Positions 44,272 through 56,682 are shown, counted from the first letter of the stretch. The stretch: DNA of 64,000 nt from CAWFMO01 sp963817065 (GCA_963817065.1 CAWFMO010000001.1:496001-560000); one strand, 5' to 3'. Notes: a model not told the origin generated them from the letters alone. Numbers and translations are program-made.

Positions 44272-45195
44272 ATGGCCGAGACCAAGCAAATAGACGAGAT
44301 TCCGGAATCCGAAAAGGGTGCGGACACGCAGCCGTTTGACGCCTCGCCGAAGGGCGACGGGAACGGCGACAGCGAGGGCAACGGCGAGCAGAAGCTGAGC
44401 CGCAAGGAGCGCCGCGCGCTCGCCAAGGAGGAGAAGGTCAAGGCGAAGGCCGAGAAGGCCGCCGAGGCCGAAGAGGCCGAGAAGAAGACCTCAGAGGCCC
44501 CGCTGCGCGACTTCCACCGCATCGGCCACAAGGGCGCCGATTCGATCGTCACCGGCAACACGATCGCGAGCTTCGAGGCCGCGGTCGAGGCCGGCGCGGA
44601 GATCATCGAATTCGACGTCCTGCGCACCCCCGAGGGCCGGCTCGTCATCGCCCACGACTACGCCGACGCCGCCAAGCGCCGCCCGCTCGACCTCCACGAG
44701 GCACTCAGGGCCTTCAACGAGCCGCCGCTCGAGAACGTCGAGATCGACTGCGACCTGAAGCTCGCCGGCCGCGAGGCCGAGCTCGCCGGCGCGATCGCCG
44801 GCCACGGCCTGACCGAGCGGGCGATGGTCTCGACGATGGAGGAATCGAGCATCGTCAAGCTGCGACAGCACGAGCCCGAGCTGCGGCTCGGCTGGACCTT
44901 CCCGAAGACCCGACGCGACTGGACCAAGGAGCGCTGGGCCAAGCCCGTGCTCGGCGCCGGGATGGCGGTCATGCGCCGCCGGCTGCCGGGGCTGATCCCC
45001 GAGAAGGTCGACGAGCTCGAGATCGACGCCGTCTGGGCCTACCACTGGCTGGTCACCGCCGAGGCGGTCGCCGCGGCCGACAGCGCCGAGGTCGAGCTCT
45101 ACGCCTGGACCGTCGACGACCCCGAGCGCGTCGACGAGCTCGCCGCGATGGGCGTCCACGGGATCGTCTCGAACGATCCCCGCATCCTCACCTGA
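44272..45195 (+). CDS. Glycerophosphodiester phosphodiesterase-like protein with a charged N-terminal extension
   Basis: 307 residues. The first ~78 residues are a charged, Lys/Glu/Ala-rich helical extension (probably coiled coil) without a signal peptide. From 79 on the GDPD TIM barrel begins: HRIGHKGADSI, then EIIEFDVLRTPEGRLVIAHD with metal-binding Glu/Asp and the second His. The family's HRG is HKG here and the usual PENT is TGNT, so substrate or mechanism may differ. C-terminal YAWTVDDPERVDELAAMGVHG and NDP are typical. It overlaps the convergent UbiB-family kinase gene by eight bases. Confidence 0.85.
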   Translation: MAETKQIDEIPESEKGADTQPFDASPKGDGNGDSEGNGEQKLSRKERRALAKEEKVKAKAEKAAEAEEAEKKTSEAPLRDFHRIGHKGADSIVTGNTIASFEAAVEAGAEIIEFDVLRTPEGRLVIAHDYADAAKRRPLDLHEALRAFNEPPLENVEIDCDLKLAGREAELAGAIAGHGLTERAMVSTMEESSIVKLRQHEPELRLGWTFPKTRRDWTKERWAKPVLGAGMAVMRRRLPGLIPEKVDELEIDAVWAYHWLVTAEAVAAADSAEVELYAWTVDDPERVDELAAMGVHGIVSNDPRILT

Positions 45196-46681
45196 CCTTC
45201 GCCGACCACGCCTCGCGGGGCGTTCCGCGGGCCTCGAAGTACTCCCACTCCTCGCGCCCGAGCTCGGTCTGCGGCTCGTCGCCGAAGACCCACTCGCGCA
45301 TGATCCGGTGCCAGTTGCGCGACGCGCCGACCTGGGCGAGCACCGCGAGCAGCCCGGTCTCCATCCGCCGGCCCATCAGCTCCTCGGCGGGCAGGCTCTC
45401 GCGCCTGACCATGTCGTAGAACTCCGAGCGCGGGTCGGAGCTGACCTCGATCACCTTCATCACGTAGCGGGGGCTCATCTTCTTCTCCTCGTCGCGCAGG
45501 TACCAGCCGGCGACGATCTGGACGTGCTCGAGCAGCTTCGCGGCGTCGATCTCGACCCCCTCGCGCAGGAAGCCGAGCTCGGCGAGCCCGTCGCGGAGCT
45601 CCTCGGCGTCGTCGTGGATCGCGGCCTTCAGCGTCCGCTGCTCGAGCTCGATCTGCCGGTCCTCGAGCTTCTTGGTCATCCCGAAGTCGAGGAACGCCAC
45701 CCGCCCGTCATTCATCAGCAGGTAGTTGCCCGGGTGACTGTCGGCGTTGAAGTGCTGGAGGTGGTAGATCGAGCCGAAGCAGAAGCGATAGAGGATCTCG
45801 CCGAAGCGGTCGCGCTCGGCCTGCGGCAGCTCGCGGACCTTCGGGAAGTCGATCCCCTCGACGAACTCGGTGACCAGGACCCGGCGCCGCGAGAGCCGCG
45901 TGTGGACGTCGGGGACGTAGATGAACGGGTGGCCCTCGTAGGCGCGCGCAAACGCGCGCTGGTTCTGGGCCTCGAACTCGTAGTCGAGCTCCTCGAGCAC
46001 CCGCTCGCGCAACTCGTCGGCGACCGCCTTCGCGTCGAGCCCCGGCGCCAGCGCCTTCGCGAGCCGCACGAGCACGCCGGCGTTGCGCAGGTCCGACTCG
46101 AGCGCCTCGGCGATCCCCGGATACTGGATCTTGACCGCGACCGGGCTGCCGTCGGGCAGCTTCGCGCGGTGAACCTGGCCGATCGATGCGGCCGCGAACG
46201 CCTCCTGGTCGAACTCGGAGAAGAGCTCCTCGAGCGGCTCGTCGTACTCCTCCTCGAGCACCTTCTTCACCTTCTTCCACGGCATCGGCGGCGCAGAGGT
46301 CCGCAGCTTCGAGAGCTGCTCCTGGTAGACCTCGCGGTACTCGTCGGGGATGAACTCGACGTCGACGAACGAGGCGAGCTGGCCGATCTTCATCGCCGCG
46401 CCCTTCATCTCGCCGAGCGTCGAGGCGAGCTTGATCGCGGTCTCGAGGTTGCGGTCCATCAGCCGCTCCTGGCGCTCCTCGGGCGAGCGGCCGATGTTGC
46501 CCGCCGCGGTGGCCGCGGTGCGAGCCGCCTGGCCGCCGATCGCCGAGCCCAGCTTCGCCGAGCGCGCGGTCCGGCCGGTCGTCAGCTCGTCCTCGAAGTC
46601 CTCGTAGCTCTCGGCGCCCTCTGCGTCCGCGGGGGCCGGCTCGCGCTCTTCCTCGGAGTGGTCCTTGGGGTCGTCAGCCAT
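45188..46681 (-). CDS. AarF/ABC1/UbiB-family atypical kinase
   Basis: 497 residues. An acidic N-terminus (~35 residues) and a short Ala-rich segment are followed by the KxGQ motif (AAMKIGQLASF), AAASIGQVHRA (the Ala-rich loop of the family), VAVKIQYPG with the ATP lysine, EELDYEFEAQNQ, the catalytic NADSHPGNYL and the DFG-like VAFLDFGM. These proteins support quinone biosynthesis or lipid functions at membranes; ATPase activity rather than protein kinase activity is best supported. No ubi/men gene is adjacent. Divergent from rplY. Confidence 0.92.
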   Translation of the reverse strand: MADDPKDHSEEEREPAPADAEGAESYEDFEDELTTGRTARSAKLGSAIGGQAARTAATAAGNIGRSPEERQERLMDRNLETAIKLASTLGEMKGAAMKIGQLASFVDVEFIPDEYREVYQEQLSKLRTSAPPMPWKKVKKVLEEEYDEPLEELFSEFDQEAFAAASIGQVHRAKLPDGSPVAVKIQYPGIAEALESDLRNAGVLVRLAKALAPGLDAKAVADELRERVLEELDYEFEAQNQRAFARAYEGHPFIYVPDVHTRLSRRRVLVTEFVEGIDFPKVRELPQAERDRFGEILYRFCFGSIYHLQHFNADSHPGNYLLMNDGRVAFLDFGMTKKLEDRQIELEQRTLKAAIHDDAEELRDGLAELGFLREGVEIDAAKLLEHVQIVAGWYLRDEEKKMSPRYVMKVIEVSSDPRSEFYDMVRRESLPAEELMGRRMETGLLAVLAQVGASRNWHRIMREWVFGDEPQTELGREEWEYFEARGTPREAWSAKVR

Positions 46682-46713
46682 GCTCCGAGACTAACTATCT
46701 ATCCTTCTCCGCC

Positions 46714-47442
46714 ATGGCTTCTGACCGCGCAACCCTGAAGGTCGCCCCTCGCGAGCAATTCGGCTCCCGCGAGAGCCGCCGCCTGCGCCGCACCGGGCTC
46801 GTCCCGGGCGTCGTATACGGCGAGGGCGGCGACGCGCGCGCCTTCCAGGTCGCCGAGCGCGAGGTCCAGGCCGTGCTCGAGGGCGCGGCGCTCTTCGACC
46901 TCGAGATCGAGGGCTCGTCCGCGGTCCCGGTCGTCGTCAAGGAGCAGCAGCTCCACCCGGTCCGCGAGAACCTGATCCACCTCGACTGCCACGAGGTCCG
47001 CCTCGACCAGGCGATCGAGGCCGAGGTCGCGATCGAGCTCGAGGGCGCCGACCAGGCGCCCGGGGTCAAGGAGGGCGGCGTGCTCGAGCACGTGACCCGC
47101 GAGATCACCGTCGAGGCGCTGCCGACCGAGATCCCCGAGCGGCTGACCGCCGACGTCTCCGAGATGGTGATCGGCGACACCGTCACCCTCGCCGCGGTCA
47201 ACGCGCCGCAGGGCGTCAAGTTCACCGCCGAGGACGTCGAGGAGATCACGATCGCCACCCTGAGCCCGCCCCGGGTCGAGGAAGAGCCCGAGCCCGACCT
47301 CGAAGAGGAGGCCGTGCTCATAGGTGAGGACGGCGAGCCGATCGAGCCCGCCGAAGGCGAAGAGCCCGCCGAGGAGGGCGCCGAGGGCGAGCAGCCCTCC
47401 GATGGCGACTCCGGCGGCGACGACTCCGGCGACTCGGAGTAG
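46714..47442 (+). CDS. rplY: 50S ribosomal protein L25 (CTC form)
   Basis: 242 residues. The N-terminal L25 domain (about 5-95) has REQFGSRESRRLRRTGLVPGVVYG and the 5S rRNA-binding region, followed by the TL5/CTC C-terminal beta domain (about 100-190). The last ~45 residues are an acidic Glu/Asp/Gly tail. It lies in the actinobacterial order glmU-prs-rplY-pth-mfd. Confidence 0.95.
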   Translation: MASDRATLKVAPREQFGSRESRRLRRTGLVPGVVYGEGGDARAFQVAEREVQAVLEGAALFDLEIEGSSAVPVVVKEQQLHPVRENLIHLDCHEVRLDQAIEAEVAIELEGADQAPGVKEGGVLEHVTREITVEALPTEIPERLTADVSEMVIGDTVTLAAVNAPQGVKFTAEDVEEITIATLSPPRVEEEPEPDLEEEAVLIGEDGEPIEPAEGEEPAEEGAEGEQPSDGDSGGDDSGDSE

Positions 47443-47445
47443 CCG

Positions 47446-47721
47446 ATGTCCTTCTGGAACCGCATCTTCCGCCGCCGCCACGGCGGGCCGGCGACCGACA
47501 CGCCCTACGTCCAATCGCAGCACGACTCCGGCGTCGCCTCGCCCGCGGGCCCCGGCGAGGCCTCGCCCGAAGAGAACGTCGAGTCGGCGGGCCGCGACGC
47601 GGGCTCCGACGCCGCGGCCGCGGCGTCTGACGCGAGCGACTCCGGTGGCGGCGGCGATTCCGGCGGCGGCGGGGGAGACTCCGGCGGCGGCGGGAACGGC
47701 GGCGGCGGCGGGGGCGAGTAA
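47446..47721 (+). CDS. Ser/Gly-rich small protein of unknown function
   Basis: 91 residues, starting 3 bases after the rplY stop. A basic N-terminus (SFWNRIFRRRHGG) leads into an Ala/Ser/Glu stretch and a C-terminal run of DSGGGG-type repeats ending in poly-Gly-Glu. Third-position bias and the tight spacing suggest it is translated, but the sequence is low-complexity and matches no family I know. Intrinsic disorder is likely. Confidence 0.5.
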   Translation: MSFWNRIFRRRHGGPATDTPYVQSQHDSGVASPAGPGEASPEENVESAGRDAGSDAAAAASDASDSGGGGDSGGGGGDSGGGGNGGGGGGE

Positions 47722-47777
47722 CCCTGACCCCACCGGGTCCCCATCAACAGCGGCCGGTCCCGGATTAGGTTGGAGTG

Positions 47778-48383
47778 ATGGGTGCTTTGTTCCGGCGCCA
47801 CCGCGCGGACGGTGACGCCGACCGCATCCTGATCGTCGGGCTCGGCAACCCCGAGCCCCGCTACGAGGGCACGCGCCACAACCTCGGGTTCGCCGTCGCC
47901 GCCGAGCTCCAGCGCCGCTGGGACCTGCCGCGCTCCAAGAGCCGCTTCCGCGCCCGGATCAGCGAGGGCCGCGCCGGCCCCGGCGGCCCGCGCGTCGCCC
48001 TGCTCACCCCGGAGACCTACATGAACGAGTCCGGTCTCTCGGTCGGCCCCGCGCGCGGATCGCTGCGCGTGCCGCTCGATCGCGTCGTCGTCGTCCACGA
48101 CGAGATCGACCTCGAGTTCGCCGAGATCCGCTCGCGGCTCGGCGGCGGGCTCGCGGGCCACAACGGGCTCAAGAGCCTGCGCGAGGGTCTCGGTTCGCCC
48201 GACTTCTGGCGCGTCCGCGTCGGCGTCGGTCGCCCCGACACGACCGATCCCGAGCTCGTCTCGGCTCACGTGCTCGGTCGCTTCGACGAGCCGAAGGCGG
48301 ACGTCGAGGCGCTGGTCTCCGCAGCCGCCGACGAGACCGAGCGCCTGGTTCGCGAGCTCGCCGAGACGCCAGCATCCGCATGA
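47778..48383 (+). CDS. pth: Peptidyl-tRNA hydrolase
   Basis: 201 residues from the ATG at 47778 (GTG 47775 is directly upstream). Releases tRNA from dropped-off peptidyl-tRNA. Motifs: GLGNPEPRYEGTRHNLGF with Asn24 and catalytic His34, TYMNESG, HDEIDL with the catalytic Asp, GGLAGHNGLKS, and VGVGRP. The extra ~15 N-terminal residues are basic. The stop overlaps the following gene's start (ATGA). Confidence 0.95.
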   Translation: MGALFRRHRADGDADRILIVGLGNPEPRYEGTRHNLGFAVAAELQRRWDLPRSKSRFRARISEGRAGPGGPRVALLTPETYMNESGLSVGPARGSLRVPLDRVVVVHDEIDLEFAEIRSRLGGGLAGHNGLKSLREGLGSPDFWRVRVGVGRPDTTDPELVSAHVLGRFDEPKADVEALVSAAADETERLVRELAETPASA

Positions 48384-49045
48384 GGGTCCTGTTCGTCCGC
48401 CACGGTGAGTCGCACTCGAACGCCGCCGAGGCGGTCAGCCTCCCCGACGCCGAGGGCGACCGGCTCACCGACCGCGGCCGCAAGCAGGCCGCGCTCGCCG
48501 GCGAGGCGCTGCGCGAGGCGGGGATCTCGGAGCTGATCTCGAGCCCGATGCGCCGCGCGCGCGAGACCGCGGAGCTGATCTCGGAGTCGATCGGCGTCGC
48601 GGTGACCACCGACGACGGGATCCACGAGCTGCGCGAGTCGCGGGGCTACGGCGAGCTCCCGGCCGAGGAGCAGAAGCTGCGCCGCTGGTCGGTCTGGATG
48701 GCCGAGCACGAGGACCCGGACTTCTCCTACAACGGGGGCGAATCGTTCAACGAGGTCGTCGCGCGCGTCCGGAGCTTCCAGGAGCGGCTCGAGGCCAGGG
48801 ATCCCACGGGGCCGATCGCCGTCGTCAGCCACGGCATCTTCCTGCGCTTCTTCTTCTGCCACTCGCTGCTCGGCGAGCGCTTCACCGTCGCCGACGTGCC
48901 GAGGCTCTGGCACCTGCGGACCGCCAACGCCGCGATCAGCGCCTTCGAGCACGACGAGCGCCACCACCCGGCCGACCCCGAGCTCGAGGGCTGGACCTGC
49001 CTCAGCTGGATGGAACGGCCGGCTCCGCCCCTTCGGCTTCCTTGA
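48380..49045 (+). CDS. Histidine-phosphatase family (phosphoglycerate-mutase-like) protein
   Basis: 221 residues. The N-terminal RHGES motif carries the phospho-accepting His9, SSPMRRARETAE the second Arg, and VSHGIFLRFF the second His. EGDRLTDRGRKQA is typical of cofactor-dependent broad phosphatases. Substrate unknown. Coupled to pth by ATGA, while the 3' end overlaps the convergent sulfatase gene by 44 bases. Confidence 0.9.
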   Translation: MRVLFVRHGESHSNAAEAVSLPDAEGDRLTDRGRKQAALAGEALREAGISELISSPMRRARETAELISESIGVAVTTDDGIHELRESRGYGELPAEEQKLRRWSVWMAEHEDPDFSYNGGESFNEVVARVRSFQERLEARDPTGPIAVVSHGIFLRFFFCHSLLGERFTVADVPRLWHLRTANAAISAFEHDERHHPADPELEGWTCLSWMERPAPPLRLP

Positions 49046-50348
49046 CGACACGGGCCGGGTCGTCGGGCGAGCGCTGATCCTGGTCGTTGACGAGCGCCCC
49101 GGCCGGCGGCTTGACCGGCCCCTCGAGCAGCGGGTCGTCGGTGTCGCGCATCCAGCTCTCGAGCCGCTGGCGGAACTCGGATAGCAGCTCGCCGCGTTCC
49201 GGATCCTCGGCGAGGTTGTTGGTCTCGTTGGGGTCGAAGTCGAGGTCGTAGAGCTGCTCGACCGGCACGATCTGCTCCGCCCAGCCGCGCTCGATCAGCA
49301 GCTCCTTGCTGGCGCTGTCGTCGCAATTGGCGAGCACCGGGTGCGGGTAGTCGTCGAAGCGGCGGATGTACTTCCAGCGCTCGGTTCGCACGGCGCGGTG
49401 CGGCTGGTAGGCGGCGTGGAAGGTCGTCTCGGCAAAGATCTGGTCGTGGATCCGGTCCGCCTCGCCGCGGATCAGCGGCATCAGCGAGGTCCCCTGGAGC
49501 CACTCGGGCTGATCCACCCCGGCGAGCTCGCAGAGCGTCGGGAAGACGTCGAGGTGGCTGACCATCGCGTCGACGACCTTGCCGCCGGTGAACCCGTTCG
49601 GGCCGCGCATCAGCATCATCACCCCGATCCCGCGGTCATAGAGCGTCGCCTTGGCGTTCGGGAACGCGATCCCGTGGTCGGTCGTGCAGATGATCAGCGT
49701 CCGCTCGGCGAGCCCGAACTCGTGCAGCGCGTGGAGCACGGCGCCGATCCCCTGGTCGAGCGAGCGCGCGCTCGCCTTGAACGCGGCGATGTCGCGCCGG
49801 GTCTCGATCGTGTCGGGGAGGTTGCCCGGCGGCAGCGAGTAGAGCGTGTCGCGGACCGACGTCGGGGCGAAGAAGCTGCGGTGGGTCTCGAAGAACCCGA
49901 CCGACATGAACCAGGGCTCGGGCGGCGCCTTGCGCAGGGTCTCGAAGGTGATCGGGGCGACCGCCTCGGCGTGGTTGGAGTCGACGTGGACGACCTCGTC
50001 GTAGCCGATCACTCCCGGGTCCTTGGAGATGTGCTGCTCGCCGATCAGGGTCGAGTGGTAGCCGGCCTTGCGCAGCGTGTGGATCCAGTGCCGGCCGTAG
50101 TCGTTCAGCTCCCAGCCGCGATGCGCGAGCCCGAGCATCCCGTTGTTGTGCGTGTGCTGGCCGGTGAGCAGCGCGGCGCGGCTGCCCGAGCAGGTCGGGG
50201 TGGGGGTGAAGGCTTCGCGGAACAGCGTCCCCTGGTCGGCGAGCAGCTGGATGTTCGGGGTCGGGACCTGGTAGCCGTAGGGCTGGACCAGGCGGCCGGT
50301 GTCGTGCGAGTGGATATAGAGGATGTTCGGCGGGGTATCCGTTGGCAT
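49002..50348 (-). CDS. Type I sulfatase (formylglycine-dependent)
   Basis: 448 residues. N-terminal NILYIHSHDTGR metal region and the modification motif C53-S-G-S-R with AALLTGQ, in which Cys is converted to formylglycine. Further metal and substrate motifs: TTDHGIAFPNAK (DHG), GEQHISKD, and LYDLDFDPNETNNLA near the C-terminus. No signal peptide, so probably cytoplasmic. It lies divergently, 30 bp from an Stf0-type sulfotransferase, which suggests opposing roles in sulfation of one metabolite. An antisense open frame extending to 55001 is an artefact over mfd. No formylglycine-generating enzyme gene is seen in this window. Confidence 0.9.
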   Translation of the reverse strand: MPTDTPPNILYIHSHDTGRLVQPYGYQVPTPNIQLLADQGTLFREAFTPTPTCSGSRAALLTGQHTHNNGMLGLAHRGWELNDYGRHWIHTLRKAGYHSTLIGEQHISKDPGVIGYDEVVHVDSNHAEAVAPITFETLRKAPPEPWFMSVGFFETHRSFFAPTSVRDTLYSLPPGNLPDTIETRRDIAAFKASARSLDQGIGAVLHALHEFGLAERTLIICTTDHGIAFPNAKATLYDRGIGVMMLMRGPNGFTGGKVVDAMVSHLDVFPTLCELAGVDQPEWLQGTSLMPLIRGEADRIHDQIFAETTFHAAYQPHRAVRTERWKYIRRFDDYPHPVLANCDDSASKELLIERGWAEQIVPVEQLYDLDFDPNETNNLAEDPERGELLSEFRQRLESWMRDTDDPLLEGPVKPPAGALVNDQDQRSPDDPARVVKEAEGAEPAVPSS

Positions 50349-50378
50349 GAGCTTCAGACGATCGTAAACAGGGACCCG

Positions 50379-51245
50379 ATGAAACCCTCCCGCTCCTACC
50401 TCGTGTGCGCCACGCCCCGCAGCGGCTCGACCCTGCTCTGCGAGGCGCTCAAGAGCACCGGCGTCGCCGGCCGGCCCGAGGAGTACTTCGAGGCGCTGCG
50501 CCAGTCGGGCCGCCCGCGCCGCCCGCAGGAGTACTTCTCCGGCGTCGACGACCCCTCGATCGCCGACCACCTCGGCGAGTACGCGCGAAGCGACGAGCGC
50601 AAGCACCCGCTCTGGAGCCGCGAGGACTACGAGCCGTACTTCGACTGGGCCGTCGGGGAGGCCACGACCGAGAACGGCGTCTTCGGCGCGAAGCTGATGT
50701 GGGGCTACTTCGGCGACTTCGTCAGCCTCCTGCGCGAGATCCCCCGGTTCCACGAGCTCGAGCTGCCGGAGCTCTTCGACGCCGCCTTCCCGGACGCGAT
50801 CTTCATCCGCGTCAACCGCGCCAACCGGTTGCGCCAGGCCGCCTCGCTGTGGAAGGCGGTCCAGACCGCGACCTGGCGCAAGGACGAGGGCGCGGCGAAC
50901 GCGAAGGACAACGGCGAGCGCCGCCCGCAGCTCCGCTTCCACTACAAGGCGATCGACCACCTCCTGAACCAGATCCTCGACGAGGAGGCGTTCTGGGATG
51001 CGTTCTTCGAGCGCTGCGACATCGACCCGATCGTCGTCAACTACGAGCGCTTCCTCGACAACACGAGCCCGACGATCCTCGGCATCCTCGATCGCCTCGA
51101 CGTCGAGGCCCCCGCCGACTGGAGCTTCGAGCCCAAGATGAGCCGCCAGTCCGACGAGATCAACGACGACTGGGTCGCCCGCTTCGGCGAGCTCAAGGTC
51201 GGCCAGCAGCCCTGGGCCGCGCCGGCGGTCGAAGCACCCGGATAG
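50379..51245 (+). CDS. Stf0-family sulfotransferase
   Basis: 288 residues from the ATG at 50379. The N-terminal PAPS phosphate-binding loop is ATPRSGSTLLCEAL, followed by GRPEEYF (the substrate-side region of Stf0 enzymes), GVFGAKLMW, IRVNRANRLRQAASLWKA with the 3'-phosphate Arg/Ser, and a C-terminal NYERFLDN. Mycobacterial Stf0 sulfates trehalose at C2; the substrate here is unknown, but trehalose or a lipid glycoside is a reasonable guess. It shares a divergent promoter with the sulfatase. Confidence 0.9.
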   Translation: MKPSRSYLVCATPRSGSTLLCEALKSTGVAGRPEEYFEALRQSGRPRRPQEYFSGVDDPSIADHLGEYARSDERKHPLWSREDYEPYFDWAVGEATTENGVFGAKLMWGYFGDFVSLLREIPRFHELELPELFDAAFPDAIFIRVNRANRLRQAASLWKAVQTATWRKDEGAANAKDNGERRPQLRFHYKAIDHLLNQILDEEAFWDAFFERCDIDPIVVNYERFLDNTSPTILGILDRLDVEAPADWSFEPKMSRQSDEINDDWVARFGELKVGQQPWAAPAVEAPG

Positions 51246-51263
51246 CATCGCCCGGCTTTGGCC

Positions 51264-51977
51264 GTGACCACATACGACGTCGACGAGGCCGGGATCGCGC
51301 TGCTGCGCCTCGACCGCCCGAAGGCCCGCAACGCGATCGACACCGCGATGCTCGAGGAGCTGCTCGCCCGGCTCGAGACCGCGCGCTCCGACGACGCGGT
51401 GCGCGTGCTGCTGCTCTCCTCGACCGATCACATGGGATTCTCGGCCGGCGCCGACGTCCGCGAGGAGCTCGACGTGGACGGGAGCGTGCGCCGGATGCAG
51501 CTCTTCGCCGACCTCTACAACGAGCTGGTCTCGTTTCCGAAGCCGACGATCGCGGCCTGCCACGGCGACGTCGTCGGCGGCGGCGCGGAGATCGCGGTCG
51601 CCTGCGACCTGCGGATCGGCGGCACGAACCTGCGGATGCGCTTCCCCGGCGCGGCGCTCGGCGTCCCGGTCGGCCCCGCGCGCCTGGTGACCCTCTGCGG
51701 CCTCGCGGCCGCCAAGTACCTGCTGCTCAGCTCGCGCGCCGTCGGCGCCGACGAGGCGCTGCGGATCGGGCTCGTCAACCGCGTCGCGCCCGCCGCGGGC
51801 ACCGAGCAGGCCGCGCTCGAGCTCGCCTCCGAGGTCGCCGCGCACCCTCCCGAGGCCGTGGCGGCGCTCAAGGGGATGCTCCACGAGTGGGACGGGGTCG
51901 TCGAGCGCTCGGTGGCCGAGGGCGAGGGCCAGGTCGAGTGGCAGCGCACCGGCCCGGGACTCCCCTACCGCGAGTGA
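51264..51977 (+). CDS. Enoyl-CoA hydratase/isomerase family protein
   Basis: 237 residues from the GTG at 51264 (TTG 51258 is possible). Crotonase fold: N-terminal LLRLDRPKARNAID, oxyanion-hole motif GFSAGADVREEL, and GDVVGGGAEIAVACDLRIG with the second oxyanion Gly and a Glu in helix 3. The family covers hydratases, isomerases and other acyl-CoA enzymes; the specific reaction is unresolved. 18 bp after the sulfotransferase, so perhaps cotranscribed. Confidence 0.87.
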   Translation: MTTYDVDEAGIALLRLDRPKARNAIDTAMLEELLARLETARSDDAVRVLLLSSTDHMGFSAGADVREELDVDGSVRRMQLFADLYNELVSFPKPTIAACHGDVVGGGAEIAVACDLRIGGTNLRMRFPGAALGVPVGPARLVTLCGLAAAKYLLLSSRAVGADEALRIGLVNRVAPAAGTEQAALELASEVAAHPPEAVAALKGMLHEWDGVVERSVAEGEGQVEWQRTGPGLPYRE

Positions 51978-52013
51978 AAGCCGGCGTAGCCGGCCTCCTA
52001 AAGTGAGGGGCAG

Positions 52014-55364
<3,351 letters not shown>

Positions 55365-55389
55365 ACTCTCCCGTTATGCTGCCGCACTC

Positions 55390-56670
55390 GTGAACTCGAA
55401 ACTGAAGATCGCGATCGGGCTGGGAGTCGTGCTCGTCGCCCTCGTCGTCGGCGTCGCCGTGGCGAGCGGCCTCGGCCACGACGACGTCCCCGACAGTGCC
55501 GTCGCCGTCGTCGACGGGACCGAGATCACCGAGGACGACTTCAACGCGTCGCTCGAGCAGGCGGCCAAGCGCCAGGGCCTCCCCGAGGTGCCCGCCGAGG
55601 ACGATCCCCAGTACGACGCGATCCGCGACGCCGCGATCGGCGACCAGCTCGACATCGTCTGGATCCAGAAGGAGGCCGACGAGCGCGGGGTCGAGGTATC
55701 GGACCGCCAGATCGAGGAGTCGCTCGCCCAGACCAAGGAGCAGAACTTCCCGACCGAGAAGAAGTTCCAGGAGTTCCTCGAGCAGTCCGGCTTCACCCCC
55801 GAGGACGTCGATCTGCGGATCAAGCTCCAGCTCCTGAGCCAGGCGATCCAGGACGAGGTCGCCGCCGAGGCCGCGGGCGTCACGGACGCCGAGGTCGAGG
55901 ACTTCTACAACCAGAACTCCGAGCAGTTCGAACAGCCCGCGCAGCGCGACATCCGCCTGATCCTCAACAAGGACGCGGCCAAGGTCGACGAGGCCAAGGC
56001 CGAGCTCGAGAAGGATCCCTCGGACAAGAACTGGAAGAAGGTCGCCGCGGAGTTCTCGACCGATCCCTCATCGAAGGACACGGGCGGCGCGCGCCAGGGG
56101 ATCACCCCCGGCGTGCTCGAGGGCGACCTCGACTCGGCCGTCTTCGAGGCCCCGCTGAACACGATCCAGGGCCCGGTGACGACCGAGCTCGGCACCTACA
56201 TCTTCGAGGTCACCAAGGAGACCCCGGCCGCGACCCAGTCGCTCGACGAGGTCCGCGACCAGCTCAAGCAGCAGCTCGAGGGCCAGGCGCAGCAGGAGGA
56301 CTTCTCGGCCTTCGTCGAGGACTACCGCGGCAAGTGGACCGAGTTGACGATCTGCGCCGACGGCTTCGTCATCGACCGCTGCGACAACTTCACCGCCGAG
56401 GTCGCGGCCCCGTGCACCGACGAGCAGGCCGACTCGACCGGCTGCCCGCCGCCCGTCGCGAGCCGCAACCCGCTCGCTCCCGGTGGCGGCGCCGACCCGC
56501 TCGCCGGCGGCCAGGGCGGCGGCGCTCCGCAGCGCCCGCACCCGCCCGGCGAAGGCGAAGCCGCTCCGACCGGGGCTCCCGGCGGACTCGTTCCGGGCGG
56601 CGCACCGCCCGGTGCGGCCCCCCCGGGCGCAGCGCCTCCCAGCGGCGCCGCGCCTCCCCCCGCCCCCTAG
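55390..56670 (+). CDS. PpiC/SurA-type peptidyl-prolyl isomerase, membrane-anchored
   Basis: 426 residues. One N-terminal transmembrane segment (about 5-27) is followed by a SurA_N-like helical domain (DGTEITEDDFNASL to about 180), a parvulin PpiC domain (about 185-290, with REISLIL-like DIRLIL and FSTDPSSKDTGG), a helix, a Cys-containing segment and a ~65-residue Pro/Gly/Ala tail with repeated GAPPGAAPP units. It folds or keeps exported proteins competent outside the membrane. It lies in the conserved mfd-ppiC-mazG order. GTG start at 55390. Confidence 0.92.
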   Translation: MNSKLKIAIGLGVVLVALVVGVAVASGLGHDDVPDSAVAVVDGTEITEDDFNASLEQAAKRQGLPEVPAEDDPQYDAIRDAAIGDQLDIVWIQKEADERGVEVSDRQIEESLAQTKEQNFPTEKKFQEFLEQSGFTPEDVDLRIKLQLLSQAIQDEVAAEAAGVTDAEVEDFYNQNSEQFEQPAQRDIRLILNKDAAKVDEAKAELEKDPSDKNWKKVAAEFSTDPSSKDTGGARQGITPGVLEGDLDSAVFEAPLNTIQGPVTTELGTYIFEVTKETPAATQSLDEVRDQLKQQLEGQAQQEDFSAFVEDYRGKWTELTICADGFVIDRCDNFTAEVAAPCTDEQADSTGCPPPVASRNPLAPGGGADPLAGGQGGGAPQRPHPPGEGEAAPTGAPGGLVPGGAPPGAAPPGAAPPSGAAPPPAP

Positions 56671-56682
56671 GCGCTCCGCGCC

